NCBI RefSeq assembly: GCF_030149235.1
Contig: NZ_JASBRW010000006.1
Location: 1 to 34,092, forward strand
Length of the DNA: 34,092 nucleotides
Source of the DNA: Maricaulis sp.
GTDB lineage: Bacteria; Pseudomonadota; Alphaproteobacteria; Caulobacterales; Maricaulaceae
Direction: 5' to 3'
The position numbers and the translations under genes are program-made. A model generated the notes under the pieces. The model searched no databases. It saw nothing but the letters and a program-made list of their open reading frames with translations, and had not been told where the DNA came from. Below are positions 1 through 7,090 of the stretch, in pieces (the first letter of the stretch is position 1; each line of letters begins with the position of its first letter).

Positions 1-1
1 C

Positions 2-112
2 AGGCCCGAAAAATCCAGTACGCGTTCGTTCGCATCCGTTGCGATCAACCTGGTGCTGCTGATTTCCGTCGCCGCCGGTGCGTTCTACGCTATTGCTCCG
101 GTTGCAGCGTGA
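2..112 (+). CDS. C-terminal end of a membrane protein (partial)
   Basis: An open frame enters from the left edge and ends in TGA at 110-112, giving the last 36 residues of a protein. The fragment has a polar stretch (RPEKSSTRS) followed by one hydrophobic segment of about 20 residues (starting AINLVLLISVAAG), and it stops a few residues later. That looks like a final transmembrane helix with a very short tail. Nothing in the fragment identifies a family. Codon use matches the neighbours, so I think it is a real gene end, but no function can be given. Confidence 0.5.
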   Translation, partial: RPEKSSTRSFASVAINLVLLISVAAGAFYAIAPVAA

Positions 113-197
113 TTTGGAATACCCGGTAGGGCTGGCCTCAAAAGCGCGCTAGACGCTAAATAGGCCGGCCTTATCGATGGAATGGGAAGGGAAGGGA

Positions 198-746
198 ATG
201 AAAGCACTGGGACATGCGTCCGTTGTTTCGGCCATCAAGGTCGCACTGGACGTGATCTGGGTTCTCCTCTGGATAGCCCTCGCCATCGCTGCCCTCGTTC
301 TGCTCGCTGTCGCGGGTGCCTTCCTGATGGATTTCATGGGCTATGAGCCCAATGCGTTCTCAGCCCTGCTGCAGACGCTGCGTGAAAAAGGGATATGGTT
401 TCCGCTGCTGATCGCCGAGATCGCCGCGGTGATGATTGTCGTCCACCGGCTGCGCCGGATCTTCCTGACCTTGATCAATGGAGATCCCTTCGTGCCGGAA
501 AATGCCGGGCATCTGCGCATTATCGCTCTTGCGATTGCGGCTTATCAGATCCTGGCGCAGGTCACCCAAGGCGTTGTCGCCATGTTATTGACCCTGATGG
601 ACCGGTCGGTCGCCGGGGGCTCGAATATCGGGATTACGCCGGATATAGCCTTGGGGCCGTGGATCGCCGTAGGCGCCCTGCTCCTGTTCGCGGAGATTTT
701 CCGCGAAGGTGCGAAAATGCGCCAAGAACAGAAACTGACGATCTAG
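198..746 (+). CDS. DUF2975 family membrane protein
   Basis: This is a 182-residue integral membrane protein with four hydrophobic segments, roughly at residues 15-45, 70-85, 110-135 and 150-168. A loop containing RLRRIFLTLINGDPFVPEN, followed by LRIIALAIAAYQIL, is typical of the DUF2975 family. The ATG at 198 is chosen over the in-frame ATG at 177 because a purine-rich GGGAAGGGA lies just before it. The stop at 744-746 touches the ribosome binding site of the HTH gene that follows. DUF2975 proteins are often encoded next to a small Cro/C1-type regulator of this kind, and the pair is thought to act together. The molecular function is unknown. Confidence 0.8.
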   Translation: MKALGHASVVSAIKVALDVIWVLLWIALAIAALVLLAVAGAFLMDFMGYEPNAFSALLQTLREKGIWFPLLIAEIAAVMIVVHRLRRIFLTLINGDPFVPENAGHLRIIALAIAAYQILAQVTQGVVAMLLTLMDRSVAGGSNIGITPDIALGPWIAVGALLLFAEIFREGAKMRQEQKLTI

Positions 747-756
747 GAGACGCCTC

Positions 757-990
757 ATGCCTATTCGCGTCACCCTGGACCGTATGCTCCTCGAGCGCCG
801 CATGTCGCTGACTGAATTGTGCGACCGTGTCGGCATCACCATGGCGAACCTGTCAATCCTGAAGACAGGCAAGGCCAAAGCCGTACGCTTCTCCACCCTG
901 GAAGCGTTGTGCAAGGAACTCGATTGTCAGCCGGGAGATCTGCTCTCGTTTGACGAAGATGAGGAAGAAGGCCGGGACGCCGCCGAATAG
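757..990 (+). CDS. Small Cro/C1-type HTH regulator (YozG-like)
   Basis: This 77-residue protein is almost entirely a helix-turn-helix domain of the Cro/C1 (XRE, COG3655/YozG) type. The order is RVTLDRMLLERRMSLTELCDRVGIT, then the recognition helix region MANLSILKTGKAKAVRFSTLEALC, then KELDCQPGDLLSF. The acidic tail (DEDEEEGRD) is variable. The ATG is preceded by AGGAGA at 745-750, and the gap to the DUF2975 gene is 10 bases, so the two are very probably co-transcribed. It probably binds DNA as a dimer and may regulate its own operon, though no operator is evident. Confidence 0.85.
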   Translation: MPIRVTLDRMLLERRMSLTELCDRVGITMANLSILKTGKAKAVRFSTLEALCKELDCQPGDLLSFDEDEEEGRDAAE

Positions 991-1033
991 GCGCGCAAGG
1001 CTAAAGGATTTGCCCGCAGGAATGTGGGCAGAA

Positions 1034-1124
1034 CAGACGGCGGGAGTGGGCCTGCGCGGAACGCCCCTTCCCTAGAGAGTCCGGGCAGGCCATTTTCAGC
1101 CCCCCAGCGCACTCCCGCCGTCTG
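1034..1124. other. Long nested inverted repeat: terminator or structured RNA
   Basis: The gap between two convergent genes holds a perfect 15-bp inverted repeat, 1034-1048 against 1110-1124. Nested inside it is a second 7-bp stem (1049-1055 with 1085-1091) and an apical GGAA/TTCC pairing (1058-1061 with 1068-1071). One side carries an 18-base bulge at 1092-1109. On the plus strand the stem is followed by CCTTTT, so it could terminate the HTH gene. On the minus strand a possible promoter (TTGCAC, 16 bases, TATGCT; 1187 down to 1160) precedes it, so a separate small RNA of about 120 bases is also possible. I cannot assign a known RNA family. Confidence 0.5.
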
Positions 1125-1199
1125 CCTTTTCTCCGATCGGACGATCAGATCAGCTTCACAGCATAATCAGTTGAGCGGTCAGTGCAATCTTGCGCTGGC

Positions 1200-1919
1200 C
1201 TATTTGCTTTCAAGGGCCGCAAGCTGAGCCGCCGCGAGCTCGGTCACGCCGGCACGGGCCAGATCAAAAAGCTCGCCGAAGGCCGCTTCCGGGATCGGCT
1301 TGTCTTCCGCGGTGGCCTGGATCTCGACAATGCCGCCACCCGGCGTGAGAACGAAATTGGCATCGGCCTCGGCGCGGTGGTCTTCCTCGTATTCAAGATC
1401 GAGACGGGTCTCGCCGTCGATGACGCCGCAGGACACGGCAGCGAGCTGGCCGAAGACCGGGTCAGCCTTGAGCACATCTTCCTCGATCAGATAGTTGGTA
1501 GCCATTTTCAGCGCCACCCAAGCGCCGGTGATCGCCGCGGTGCGAGTCCCGCCGTCGGCCTGGATGACATCGCAATCTATCGTGATCTGACGCTCGCCGA
1601 GCGATTCCATATCGACGACCGCACGCAGGGAGCGGCCGATCAGACGCTGGATTTCCTGGGTCCGGCCGGACTGTTTTCCGGAAGAGGCCTCGCGGCGCAT
1701 GCGCGAATGCGTTGAGCGCGGCAGCATGCCGTATTCCGCCGTGACCCAGCCCTTGCCCTTACCGCGCATCCATGGCGGCACGTTGTCCTCGACCGTCGCC
1801 GTGCAGAGCACATGCGTGCCGCCGAACCGGGCCATGCAGGAGCCCTCCGCATAAACGGAAACACCGGTTTCCAGGCTGATCTCACGCAGGGCGTCACGGG
1901 CACGGCCGAAAGGTCTCAT
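1200..1919 (-). CDS. rph: Ribonuclease PH
   Basis: This 239-residue protein is a phosphate-dependent 3'-5' exoribonuclease that trims tRNA 3' ends and removes nucleotides as nucleoside diphosphates. Family landmarks are [19 protein letters not shown] at the N terminus, [19 protein letters not shown], the [32 protein letters not shown] region that binds phosphate and RNA, and [23 protein letters not shown]. The length matches the family (about 238). The frame extends 19 codons upstream, but the ATG at 1919 has AGGAG eight bases before it and gives the normal N terminus. It is divergent from hrcA, with 117 bases between the starts, a common alphaproteobacterial arrangement. Confidence 0.96.
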   Translation of the reverse strand: MRPFGRARDALREISLETGVSVYAEGSCMARFGGTHVLCTATVEDNVPPWMRGKGKGWVTAEYGMLPRSTHSRMRREASSGKQSGRTQEIQRLIGRSLRAVVDMESLGERQITIDCDVIQADGGTRTAAITGAWVALKMATNYLIEEDVLKADPVFGQLAAVSCGVIDGETRLDLEYEEDHRAEADANFVLTPGGGIVEIQATAEDKPIPEAAFGELFDLARAGVTELAAAQLAALESK

Positions 1920-2036
1920 CAAGGGCTCTCCTGAAGTTTCAGCGCCGCTGGTAACGGTGATTGACCCGCGCTTCAAGCACCAAGCCGAGAGAACGCCGCA
2001 TTGAATGCGCCCGCAGCATTGCGTATCTGGAGATTG

Positions 2037-3104
2037 ATGAGCGTTTCCAACCCGCCTTCCTCCCTCGCGGCACTCGATGACCGCATGCGCACGATCTTTC
2101 GCGAGATCGTGGAAAGCTATCTGGAAACCGGTGAACCGGTGGGCTCACGGACGCTGTCGCAGGCCGGGCGACTGTCACTGTCCCCGGCCTCCATCCGCAA
2201 CACCATGTCGGACCTGGCCCGGCTTGGCCTGTTGACCGCACCGCACTCCAGCGCCGGGCGGTTACCGACCCACTCTGGTCTGCGTCTGTTCGTCGACGGT
2301 CTGCTGCAGATCGGCGAGCTCAGCGCCAATGAGCGGCGCGCCATCGAGGGCCAGGTCGGGGGCACGGGACGCCCGGTAAAGGACCTGCTCGGAGAAGCCT
2401 CAGCCATGCTCAGCGGCCTGGCCGGCGGGGCCGGACTGGTCATGACGCCGAAACAGGAAGCGCCGCTGCGCCATATCGAGTTCGTTTCGATTTCCCCGGT
2501 TGAGACCCTTGCGGTGCTGGTTTTTGCCGATGGTCACGTTGAAAATCGTCTGATGACCACGCCGGACGGCTTGCCGCCGGCGGCGCTGGTTGAGGCCGGG
2601 AATTATCTGTCGACCCGGCTCAAGGGCCGGACACTGGGTGAAGCGCGACGTGCCATCGAGGAAGAAATGGCCGCACACCAGACCCAGCTGGATGAAGCCG
2701 CCCAGTCCCTGGTGACGCGCGGTTTGGCCGATTGGGGCGGTCCGGAGGGTGAACAGTCCCTGATCATCCGGGGCCAGGCGAAATTGCTGGAGAATGTGGA
2801 TGCAGCAGAAGACCTTGAACGCATCCGCCTTCTGTTTGATGACATTGAACGCAAACGCGAGCTGATTGCCCTTATGGACAGGGCTCGCGACGCTGATGGT
2901 GTCCGCCTTTTCATCGGCGCCGAGAATCCCTTGTTCAGCCTGTCGGGTTCAAGTGTGATCGTGGCTCCCTATATGAACAGCGAACAGGAAATTGTTGGGG
3001 CTCTGGGTGTAATTGGACCAACGCGTCTGAACTATGCCCGTGTTATCCCCCTCGTCGACTATACCGCGCGCGTGGTCGGGAAAATCCTCGATGGCGGGCG
3101 TTAG
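2037..3104 (+). CDS. hrcA: Heat-inducible transcription repressor HrcA
   Basis: This 355-residue protein has an N-terminal winged helix ([30 protein letters not shown], then [18 protein letters not shown]) followed by [18 protein letters not shown], the HrcA signature. A central GAF-like dimerisation region and the C-terminal [20 protein letters not shown] complete the family pattern. HrcA normally represses groESL, and sometimes dnaK, at CIRCE operators and is kept active by GroEL. I found no CIRCE inverted repeat upstream of hrcA or dnaK here, so its targets probably lie outside the window. The ATG at 2037 is preferred over the one at 2001 because it gives a family-like N terminus. grpE follows after 21 bases. 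Confidence 0.95.
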   Translation: MSVSNPPSSLAALDDRMRTIFREIVESYLETGEPVGSRTLSQAGRLSLSPASIRNTMSDLARLGLLTAPHSSAGRLPTHSGLRLFVDGLLQIGELSANERRAIEGQVGGTGRPVKDLLGEASAMLSGLAGGAGLVMTPKQEAPLRHIEFVSISPVETLAVLVFADGHVENRLMTTPDGLPPAALVEAGNYLSTRLKGRTLGEARRAIEEEMAAHQTQLDEAAQSLVTRGLADWGGPEGEQSLIIRGQAKLLENVDAAEDLERIRLLFDDIERKRELIALMDRARDADGVRLFIGAENPLFSLSGSSVIVAPYMNSEQEIVGALGVIGPTRLNYARVIPLVDYTARVVGKILDGGR

Positions 3105-3125
3105 AGACAGACTGCAGGAAAACAA

Positions 3126-3743
3126 ATGAGCGAAACGGACAACAACCCGGCACCGGAAGCAGACGCTGCAGACGCTGAAGTGGAAACAGAAGCCGCTGAA
3201 GCTGCTCCGGAAGGCAAAACCGTCGAACAGCTGGAAGCCGAGCTGGACGATTTGCGTGACCGCCTTCTGCGCGCCGTCGCAGAAGAACAGAACACGCGCC
3301 GCCGCGCCGACAAGGAAAAGGCCGACACCCGGGCCTATGCCATCACCGGATTTGCCCGCGACATGCTCGATGTCGCCGACAACCTGTCTCGCGCCGTCGC
3401 GGCGGTAGACGAGGCCAGCCTGGCAGAGGCCTCGCAACCGCTGAAAAACCTGGTCGAAGGCGTCGCCATGACCGAGCGGGCCCTGCTGTCGAAAATGGAA
3501 AACCACGGCATCAAGCAAGTGGCCCCCGAGCCAGGCTCGGCATTCGATCCCAACCTGCACCAGGCCGTGGCACAGATCCCGTCGGATCAGCCGGCAGGGA
3601 CAATCGCCGCCGTCATGCAGACCGGTTTCGTGATCTCCAGCCGCACTTTGCGGGCGGCCATGGTTGCCGTTTCCGCCGGAGCTCCGGCTGGCGGCGACAC
3701 ACCATCGGGTGAAACCGGCGGCAATGTCGACCTCAAGGCCTGA
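3126..3743 (+). CDS. grpE: Nucleotide exchange factor GrpE
   Basis: This 205-residue protein is the nucleotide exchange factor that releases ADP from DnaK. The first 35 residues are acidic and low in complexity. A long coiled coil follows (VEQLEAELDDLRDRLLRAVAEEQNTRRRADKE). Then come FARDMLDVADNLSRAV, MTERALLSKMENHGI and the C-terminal beta domain FDPNLHQAVAQIP with ISSRTLRAAMVAVS, which binds the DnaK ATPase domain. It lies 21 bases after hrcA and is probably in the same heat-shock transcript. Its partner dnaK is 3.3 kb downstream in a separate unit. Confidence 0.96.
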   Translation: MSETDNNPAPEADAADAEVETEAAEAAPEGKTVEQLEAELDDLRDRLLRAVAEEQNTRRRADKEKADTRAYAITGFARDMLDVADNLSRAVAAVDEASLAEASQPLKNLVEGVAMTERALLSKMENHGIKQVAPEPGSAFDPNLHQAVAQIPSDQPAGTIAAVMQTGFVISSRTLRAAMVAVSAGAPAGGDTPSGETGGNVDLKA

Positions 3744-3758
3744 CACAAGACTGTGAAA

Positions 3759-3812
3759 CCCCTCGCCATCGCCCAGGCGCTGCGCCAATATGCGCGGCGT
3801 TCCAGCGAGGGG
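3759..3812 (+). promoter_or_regulatory. Leader hairpin that can mask a ribosome binding site
   Basis: CCCCTCGC at 3759-3766 pairs perfectly with GCGAGGGG at 3805-3812. Inside, 3778-3785 pairs with 3792-3799 over 8 bp, with one G-U pair and a CAATAT loop. The 3' arm contains the GAGGGG that is the only good Shine-Dalgarno sequence for the ATG at 3820. No T-tract follows, so this looks less like a terminator than a fold that limits translation of the next gene. A thermometer-like role after a heat-shock operon is only a guess. Confidence 0.45.
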
Positions 3813-3819
3813 TGTTCGC

Positions 3820-5340
3820 ATGTTCAATCTGCCGCAATGGGCTTTTGACGCCCTGTCCATCCTGACCCAGCTCTTCATCCTCGCGATCGGGGTGGCGGCG
3901 CTGGTCGCGCTGTACATGTATGCGCGTGACACGACACAAACGGCCGATGCGGTACGCCGGAACTACCCCGTTGTCGGCCGCTTCCGCGGCCTCTTCACCA
4001 CGCTGGGCGAGTTTTTCCGGCAGTATTTCTTCGCCCTGGACCGCGAGGAGCTGCCCTTCAACCGTGCCGAGCGGGACTGGGTCTATCGCGCTGCCAGGGG
4101 CAAGGGCGGCACCATTCCCTTTGGCTCGACCAAGCCTATGACACCGGTCGGTACGGCCCTGTTCGTCAATTGCCCGTTTCCGGTTCTCGACGATGACGCC
4201 GCAGCGACCCAACCCATGCGTATTGGCCCACACGCGCGCCAACCCTATGACGCCCCGTCCTTTTTCAACATTTCCGGTATGAGCTATGGCGCCCTGTCGA
4301 AGCCGGCAGTCCGGGCCCTGTCGGTCGGGGCGAAAAAGTCCGGTATCTGGCTCAATACAGGCGAGGGGGGTCTGTCCCAGTTTCACCTGGAAGGCGGATG
4401 CGACATCGTCTTCCAGATCGGCACGGCCAAGTTCGGCGTCCGCAATGAAGATGGAAGCCTGAGCGAGAAATCCCTTGGCGATATCGCCGCTCTGCCGCAG
4501 GTTAAAATGTTCGAGCTCAAGCTCTCCCAGGGCGCCAAGCCCGGCAAGGGCGGGATCCTGCCGGCGGCCAAGGTGAACAAGGAAATCGCCAAGATCCGGG
4601 GCATCCCGGTTGGCAAGGCCGCCATTTCGCCCAACCGTCATCCTGATATCGAGAATATCGGCGACCTCCTAGACATGATCGCCCGCATCCGCGAGGTGTC
4701 AGGCAAGCCGGTCGGGATAAAATTCGTTGTTGGCGCCTATGGCTGGCTCGATGAATTGTGCGAGGAAATCCTCAAGCGTGGAGCCGAAAGCGCACCGGAC
4801 TTCTTTACCGTGGACAGTGGTGACGGAGGCACGGGTGCTGCACCCATGGCCTTGATGGACAATGTCGGACTCACGATCCGCGAGAGCCTGCCCATGGTCG
4901 CCGAGATCCTGCGCAAGCACGGGCTGAAACAGCGCATCCGCATTATCGCCTCCGGCAAGCTTTTGATCCCGGGTGCCGTGGCCTGGGCGTTGGCGACCGG
5001 AGCGGATTTCGTGCAGTGCGGGCGCGGTTTCATGTTTTCCCTCGGGTGTATTCAGGCCCTGAAATGTCACGAAAACACCTGTCCTACGGGCGTAACCACG
5101 CACAAGAAACACCTGCAGCGAGGCCTCGTTGTTAGGGAGAAATCCGACATGGTCGCGGAATATGCCAGGACCATCACCGAACATGTCGAGATGATCGCTC
5201 ATTCCTGCGGCGTTGCCGAGCCTCGCAAGCTCAAGCGCAAACATGTACGCATCGTGCAGGAGAACGGGCGCTCGGTTGCGCTGAGCGATCTCAATTTCGT
5301 TTCCGATACGCTGACACGTCAGCCGGACAGCCAGGCCTGA
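3820..5340 (+). CDS. FMN-binding glutamate synthase family protein
   Basis: This 506-residue protein resembles the central FMN and Fe-S part of the large glutamate synthase subunit, without the amidotransferase domain. An N-terminal membrane segment (about residues 10-32) precedes the TIM barrel. Landmarks are FFNISGMSYGALSKPAVRALS, LNTGEGGLSQFH, QGAKPGKGGILPAAKV, FFTVDSGDGGTGAAP and IIASGKLL. The three cluster cysteines typical of GltB are present at residues 410, 416 and 421 (C-x5-C-x4-C). The true substrate of these stand-alone, membrane-anchored versions is not established. The ATG at 3820 has GAGGGG eight bases upstream. A small membrane protein follows after three bases. Confidence 0.88.
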   Translation: MFNLPQWAFDALSILTQLFILAIGVAALVALYMYARDTTQTADAVRRNYPVVGRFRGLFTTLGEFFRQYFFALDREELPFNRAERDWVYRAARGKGGTIPFGSTKPMTPVGTALFVNCPFPVLDDDAAATQPMRIGPHARQPYDAPSFFNISGMSYGALSKPAVRALSVGAKKSGIWLNTGEGGLSQFHLEGGCDIVFQIGTAKFGVRNEDGSLSEKSLGDIAALPQVKMFELKLSQGAKPGKGGILPAAKVNKEIAKIRGIPVGKAAISPNRHPDIENIGDLLDMIARIREVSGKPVGIKFVVGAYGWLDELCEEILKRGAESAPDFFTVDSGDGGTGAAPMALMDNVGLTIRESLPMVAEILRKHGLKQRIRIIASGKLLIPGAVAWALATGADFVQCGRGFMFSLGCIQALKCHENTCPTGVTTHKKHLQRGLVVREKSDMVAEYARTITEHVEMIAHSCGVAEPRKLKRKHVRIVQENGRSVALSDLNFVSDTLTRQPDSQA

Positions 5341-5343
5341 TCC

Positions 5344-5691
5344 ATGAATTCTGCCCTGTTCTGGCTGCGTTTCATCCATACGCTCGTCTTCGCCTATTGC
5401 ATCGCCACCCTGATCCCGATGAGCGCTTATGCCCTGACTGGTGAGGGCGAACGGGTCGCGCTTATAGGCTTGATCGGTCCGGTTCTGGTGTTCCTGGGCC
5501 TCATGCTCAATCGCGGCACCTGCATATTGCAGACCCTGGCCAAACGGCTGACCGGAACCACCGACGGATGGGTGCGCGACATCTTTTTCCTGCCTGAGAG
5601 CTGGGCCTTGCAAGTGGTGAAAGTGATGCTTCCGGTTTTCGTCCTGGTGATCGGCGGTGTGGGACTAAGGTTTGCTACGACGTTGGGCTAG
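5344..5691 (+). CDS. Small membrane protein, function unknown
   Basis: This 115-residue protein has three clear hydrophobic segments, about residues 8-30, 38-55 and 88-110. The middle contains LNRGTCILQTLAKRLTG and GWVRDIFFLPESWA, which look conserved rather than random. I do not recognise the family with confidence. It starts three bases after the glutamate-synthase-like gene, so the two are probably translated from one message, and it could be that enzyme's membrane partner. Its end overlaps the end of the convergent alkB gene by four bases. Confidence 0.7.
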   Translation: MNSALFWLRFIHTLVFAYCIATLIPMSAYALTGEGERVALIGLIGPVLVFLGLMLNRGTCILQTLAKRLTGTTDGWVRDIFFLPESWALQVVKVMLPVFVLVIGGVGLRFATTLG

Positions 5692-6329
5692 GCCGGGATC
5701 GTCACCCGGCGCAGGGTCAGATTGATCCGCCCACCACCGGGGAACTGTTCCTCGCCCAGCAGCGTCGATGTACCCGGGTAGATCCGGTCGACGCCGTGAT
5801 AGCAGCGCCGCGACGCCCCGCCGAGTACGACAACATCGCCGGAACTCAGCACCATGGACGCCGTTTTGCCGCCGCGCTGCGGACCGCCAAGCCGGAATCG
5901 CGCCTTGTCCCCCAGCGACACCGAAATGACCGCTGCGTCAGTCGCCTCTTCATCCCAATCGATATGCATGCCCATCTTGCTGTCGGCAGCATACCAATTG
6001 ACCAGACAGGCTTGGGGGTCAGCTGGATAATCAGAGACTTCGCGCCAGAGTGTCAGGAGCGCGTCAGGCATGGCAGCCCACGGCTGGCCGGTCTGCGGAT
6101 GAAAAGATTCATAGCGATAGCCCTTGGCCTTATCGGTGACCCAGCCCAGCGGGCCGAAATTGGTCATCATCACCGAAAGCGGCTTGCCGGTTCGTGGCAT
6201 GGACGGACGCCAGAAGGGCGCATCCCCGCGCGCCTCGATGACCGTCTCGATCAGGGCCTGCTGAGCGGCCCGGTCGAAATACCCCGGGAGATAGCGGAAG
6301 CCGTCGGGCATGGAATAGGTGTCAGCCAT
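5688..6329 (-). CDS. alkB: AlkB-type Fe(II)/2-oxoglutarate dioxygenase
   Basis: This 213-residue protein belongs to the AlkB family, which removes alkyl groups from damaged DNA bases by oxidative demethylation. The iron ligands are visible as H122 and D124 in MHIDWDEE and H178 in CYHGVDRI. The 2-oxoglutarate-binding arginines are in RINLTLRR (R201, R207). NWYAADSKMGMHIDWDE and ISVSLGDKARFRLGG match the jelly-roll core. The substrate-recognition lid (PRTGKPLSVMMTNFG) is also present. The length is normal. It follows the DUF4157 gene on the same strand after 42 bases. The ribosome binding site is weak. Confidence 0.92.
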   Translation of the reverse strand: MADTYSMPDGFRYLPGYFDRAAQQALIETVIEARGDAPFWRPSMPRTGKPLSVMMTNFGPLGWVTDKAKGYRYESFHPQTGQPWAAMPDALLTLWREVSDYPADPQACLVNWYAADSKMGMHIDWDEEATDAAVISVSLGDKARFRLGGPQRGGKTASMVLSSGDVVVLGGASRRCYHGVDRIYPGTSTLLGEEQFPGGGRINLTLRRVTIPA

Positions 6330-6371
6330 TCAGCCCATATAGCCCCCCACTGAGGTCGGGCCCACCCGTTT

Positions 6372-6818
6372 TCAGTCCGGCTTGCGATCCCGCTGCTCGC
6401 CGCGCCGACGATTACCTCGTCCCTCAGTACGCCGGTCGCTCTCTTCAACCTCTTCGGATGGCTCTTCGCTGCTTCGGGATTGCTGGCCGCCTGGCCCACC
6501 ACCCTGCTGCACCACATGTGTCAACTCGTGAGCCAGGAGCCGGTTTCCGCTTTGGTTGCCACCGCTTTCATTGCGGCCAAAATGAACGTCATTGCCAGAT
6601 GTGTAGGCCTGGGTGTTGAGCTGGTCGCTCATCGTCGCCGCACTGGAATCGGTATGGGCGCGAACATCGCTCATATCCGGACCGATCTGCTGCTCCATCT
6701 CCTGGCGCATATCCGGAGACACAGAGTCACCATTGTTGGACCCGGAGTCGTCCTGTGCGTGAGCCGCGCCAGTTAGAGTCCAAGCCGCTATCGCCGTAAT
6801 CCAGACTTGCATCTTCAT
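6372..6818 (-). CDS. Secreted DUF4157 protein with an HExxH motif
   Basis: This 148-residue protein has a signal peptide (about residues 1-21, cut after AHA). A complete DUF4157 core follows: IGPDMSDVRAHTDSSAA, LNTQAYTSGNDVHFG and NRLLAHELTHVVQQ. HELTH at 97-101 has the HExxH pattern of zinc peptidases. The tail is rich in glycine, glutamate and arginine and looks disordered. DUF4157 is usually part of large proteins, often near extracellular contractile injection loci, but nothing like that is nearby. The ATG at 6818 is chosen because GGGGAGG sits five bases upstream; a GTG at 6824 is also possible. Proteolytic activity is not demonstrated for this small form. Confidence 0.85.
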   Translation of the reverse strand: MKMQVWITAIAAWTLTGAAHAQDDSGSNNGDSVSPDMRQEMEQQIGPDMSDVRAHTDSSAATMSDQLNTQAYTSGNDVHFGRNESGGNQSGNRLLAHELTHVVQQGGGPGGQQSRSSEEPSEEVEESDRRTEGRGNRRRGEQRDRKPD

Positions 6819-6891
6819 TTCCACCTCCCCGCTCTATTGCCTAGAGAATAGCATATGACTGCTCTACAGCTGACGCTTTGATGAACCCGCC

Positions 6892-6923
6892 CTTGCACTC
6901 GTCCCAAGCCCTCCCTAAATCGC
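6892..6923 (+). promoter_or_regulatory. Candidate sigma-32 heat-shock promoter for dnaK
   Basis: CTTG at 6892-6895 is followed after 18 bases by CCTAAATCGC at 6914-6923. The alphaproteobacterial RpoH consensus is CTTG, 17-18 bases, CYTATNTNNG, so eight of the ten -10 positions considered fit. It lies about 165 bases upstream of the dnaK start in a 272-base gap between divergent genes. No other good promoter is seen there. The call rests on pattern only. Confidence 0.4.
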
Positions 6924-7090
6924 CTACCAAGCGCGGGGTCATTCCCGCCTCCTTTGAACCACTTCCGGTGTCGGCATCACCGGATCAGCAATGACGATCC
7001 CGAAGGGGACTGTCCTACCGCATGGCGGGCGCCTGCTTGCAGGGCTTGCGATGTCCGGCAGTCTCGCTGAACGAAACGGAGACGAAAATC

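Noticed and set aside
1034-1124. A signal recognition particle RNA in the nested repeat
   Set aside because: The conserved apical loop of 4.5S RNA is not present on either strand.
2949-3932. A 327-codon minus-strand frame over hrcA, grpE and the next gene
   Set aside because: It crosses three supported plus-strand regions and shows no domain.
6892-6912. CTTGCACTC as half of a CIRCE element
   Set aside because: The matching GAGTGCTAA half is absent, so it is better explained as part of a sigma-32 promoter.
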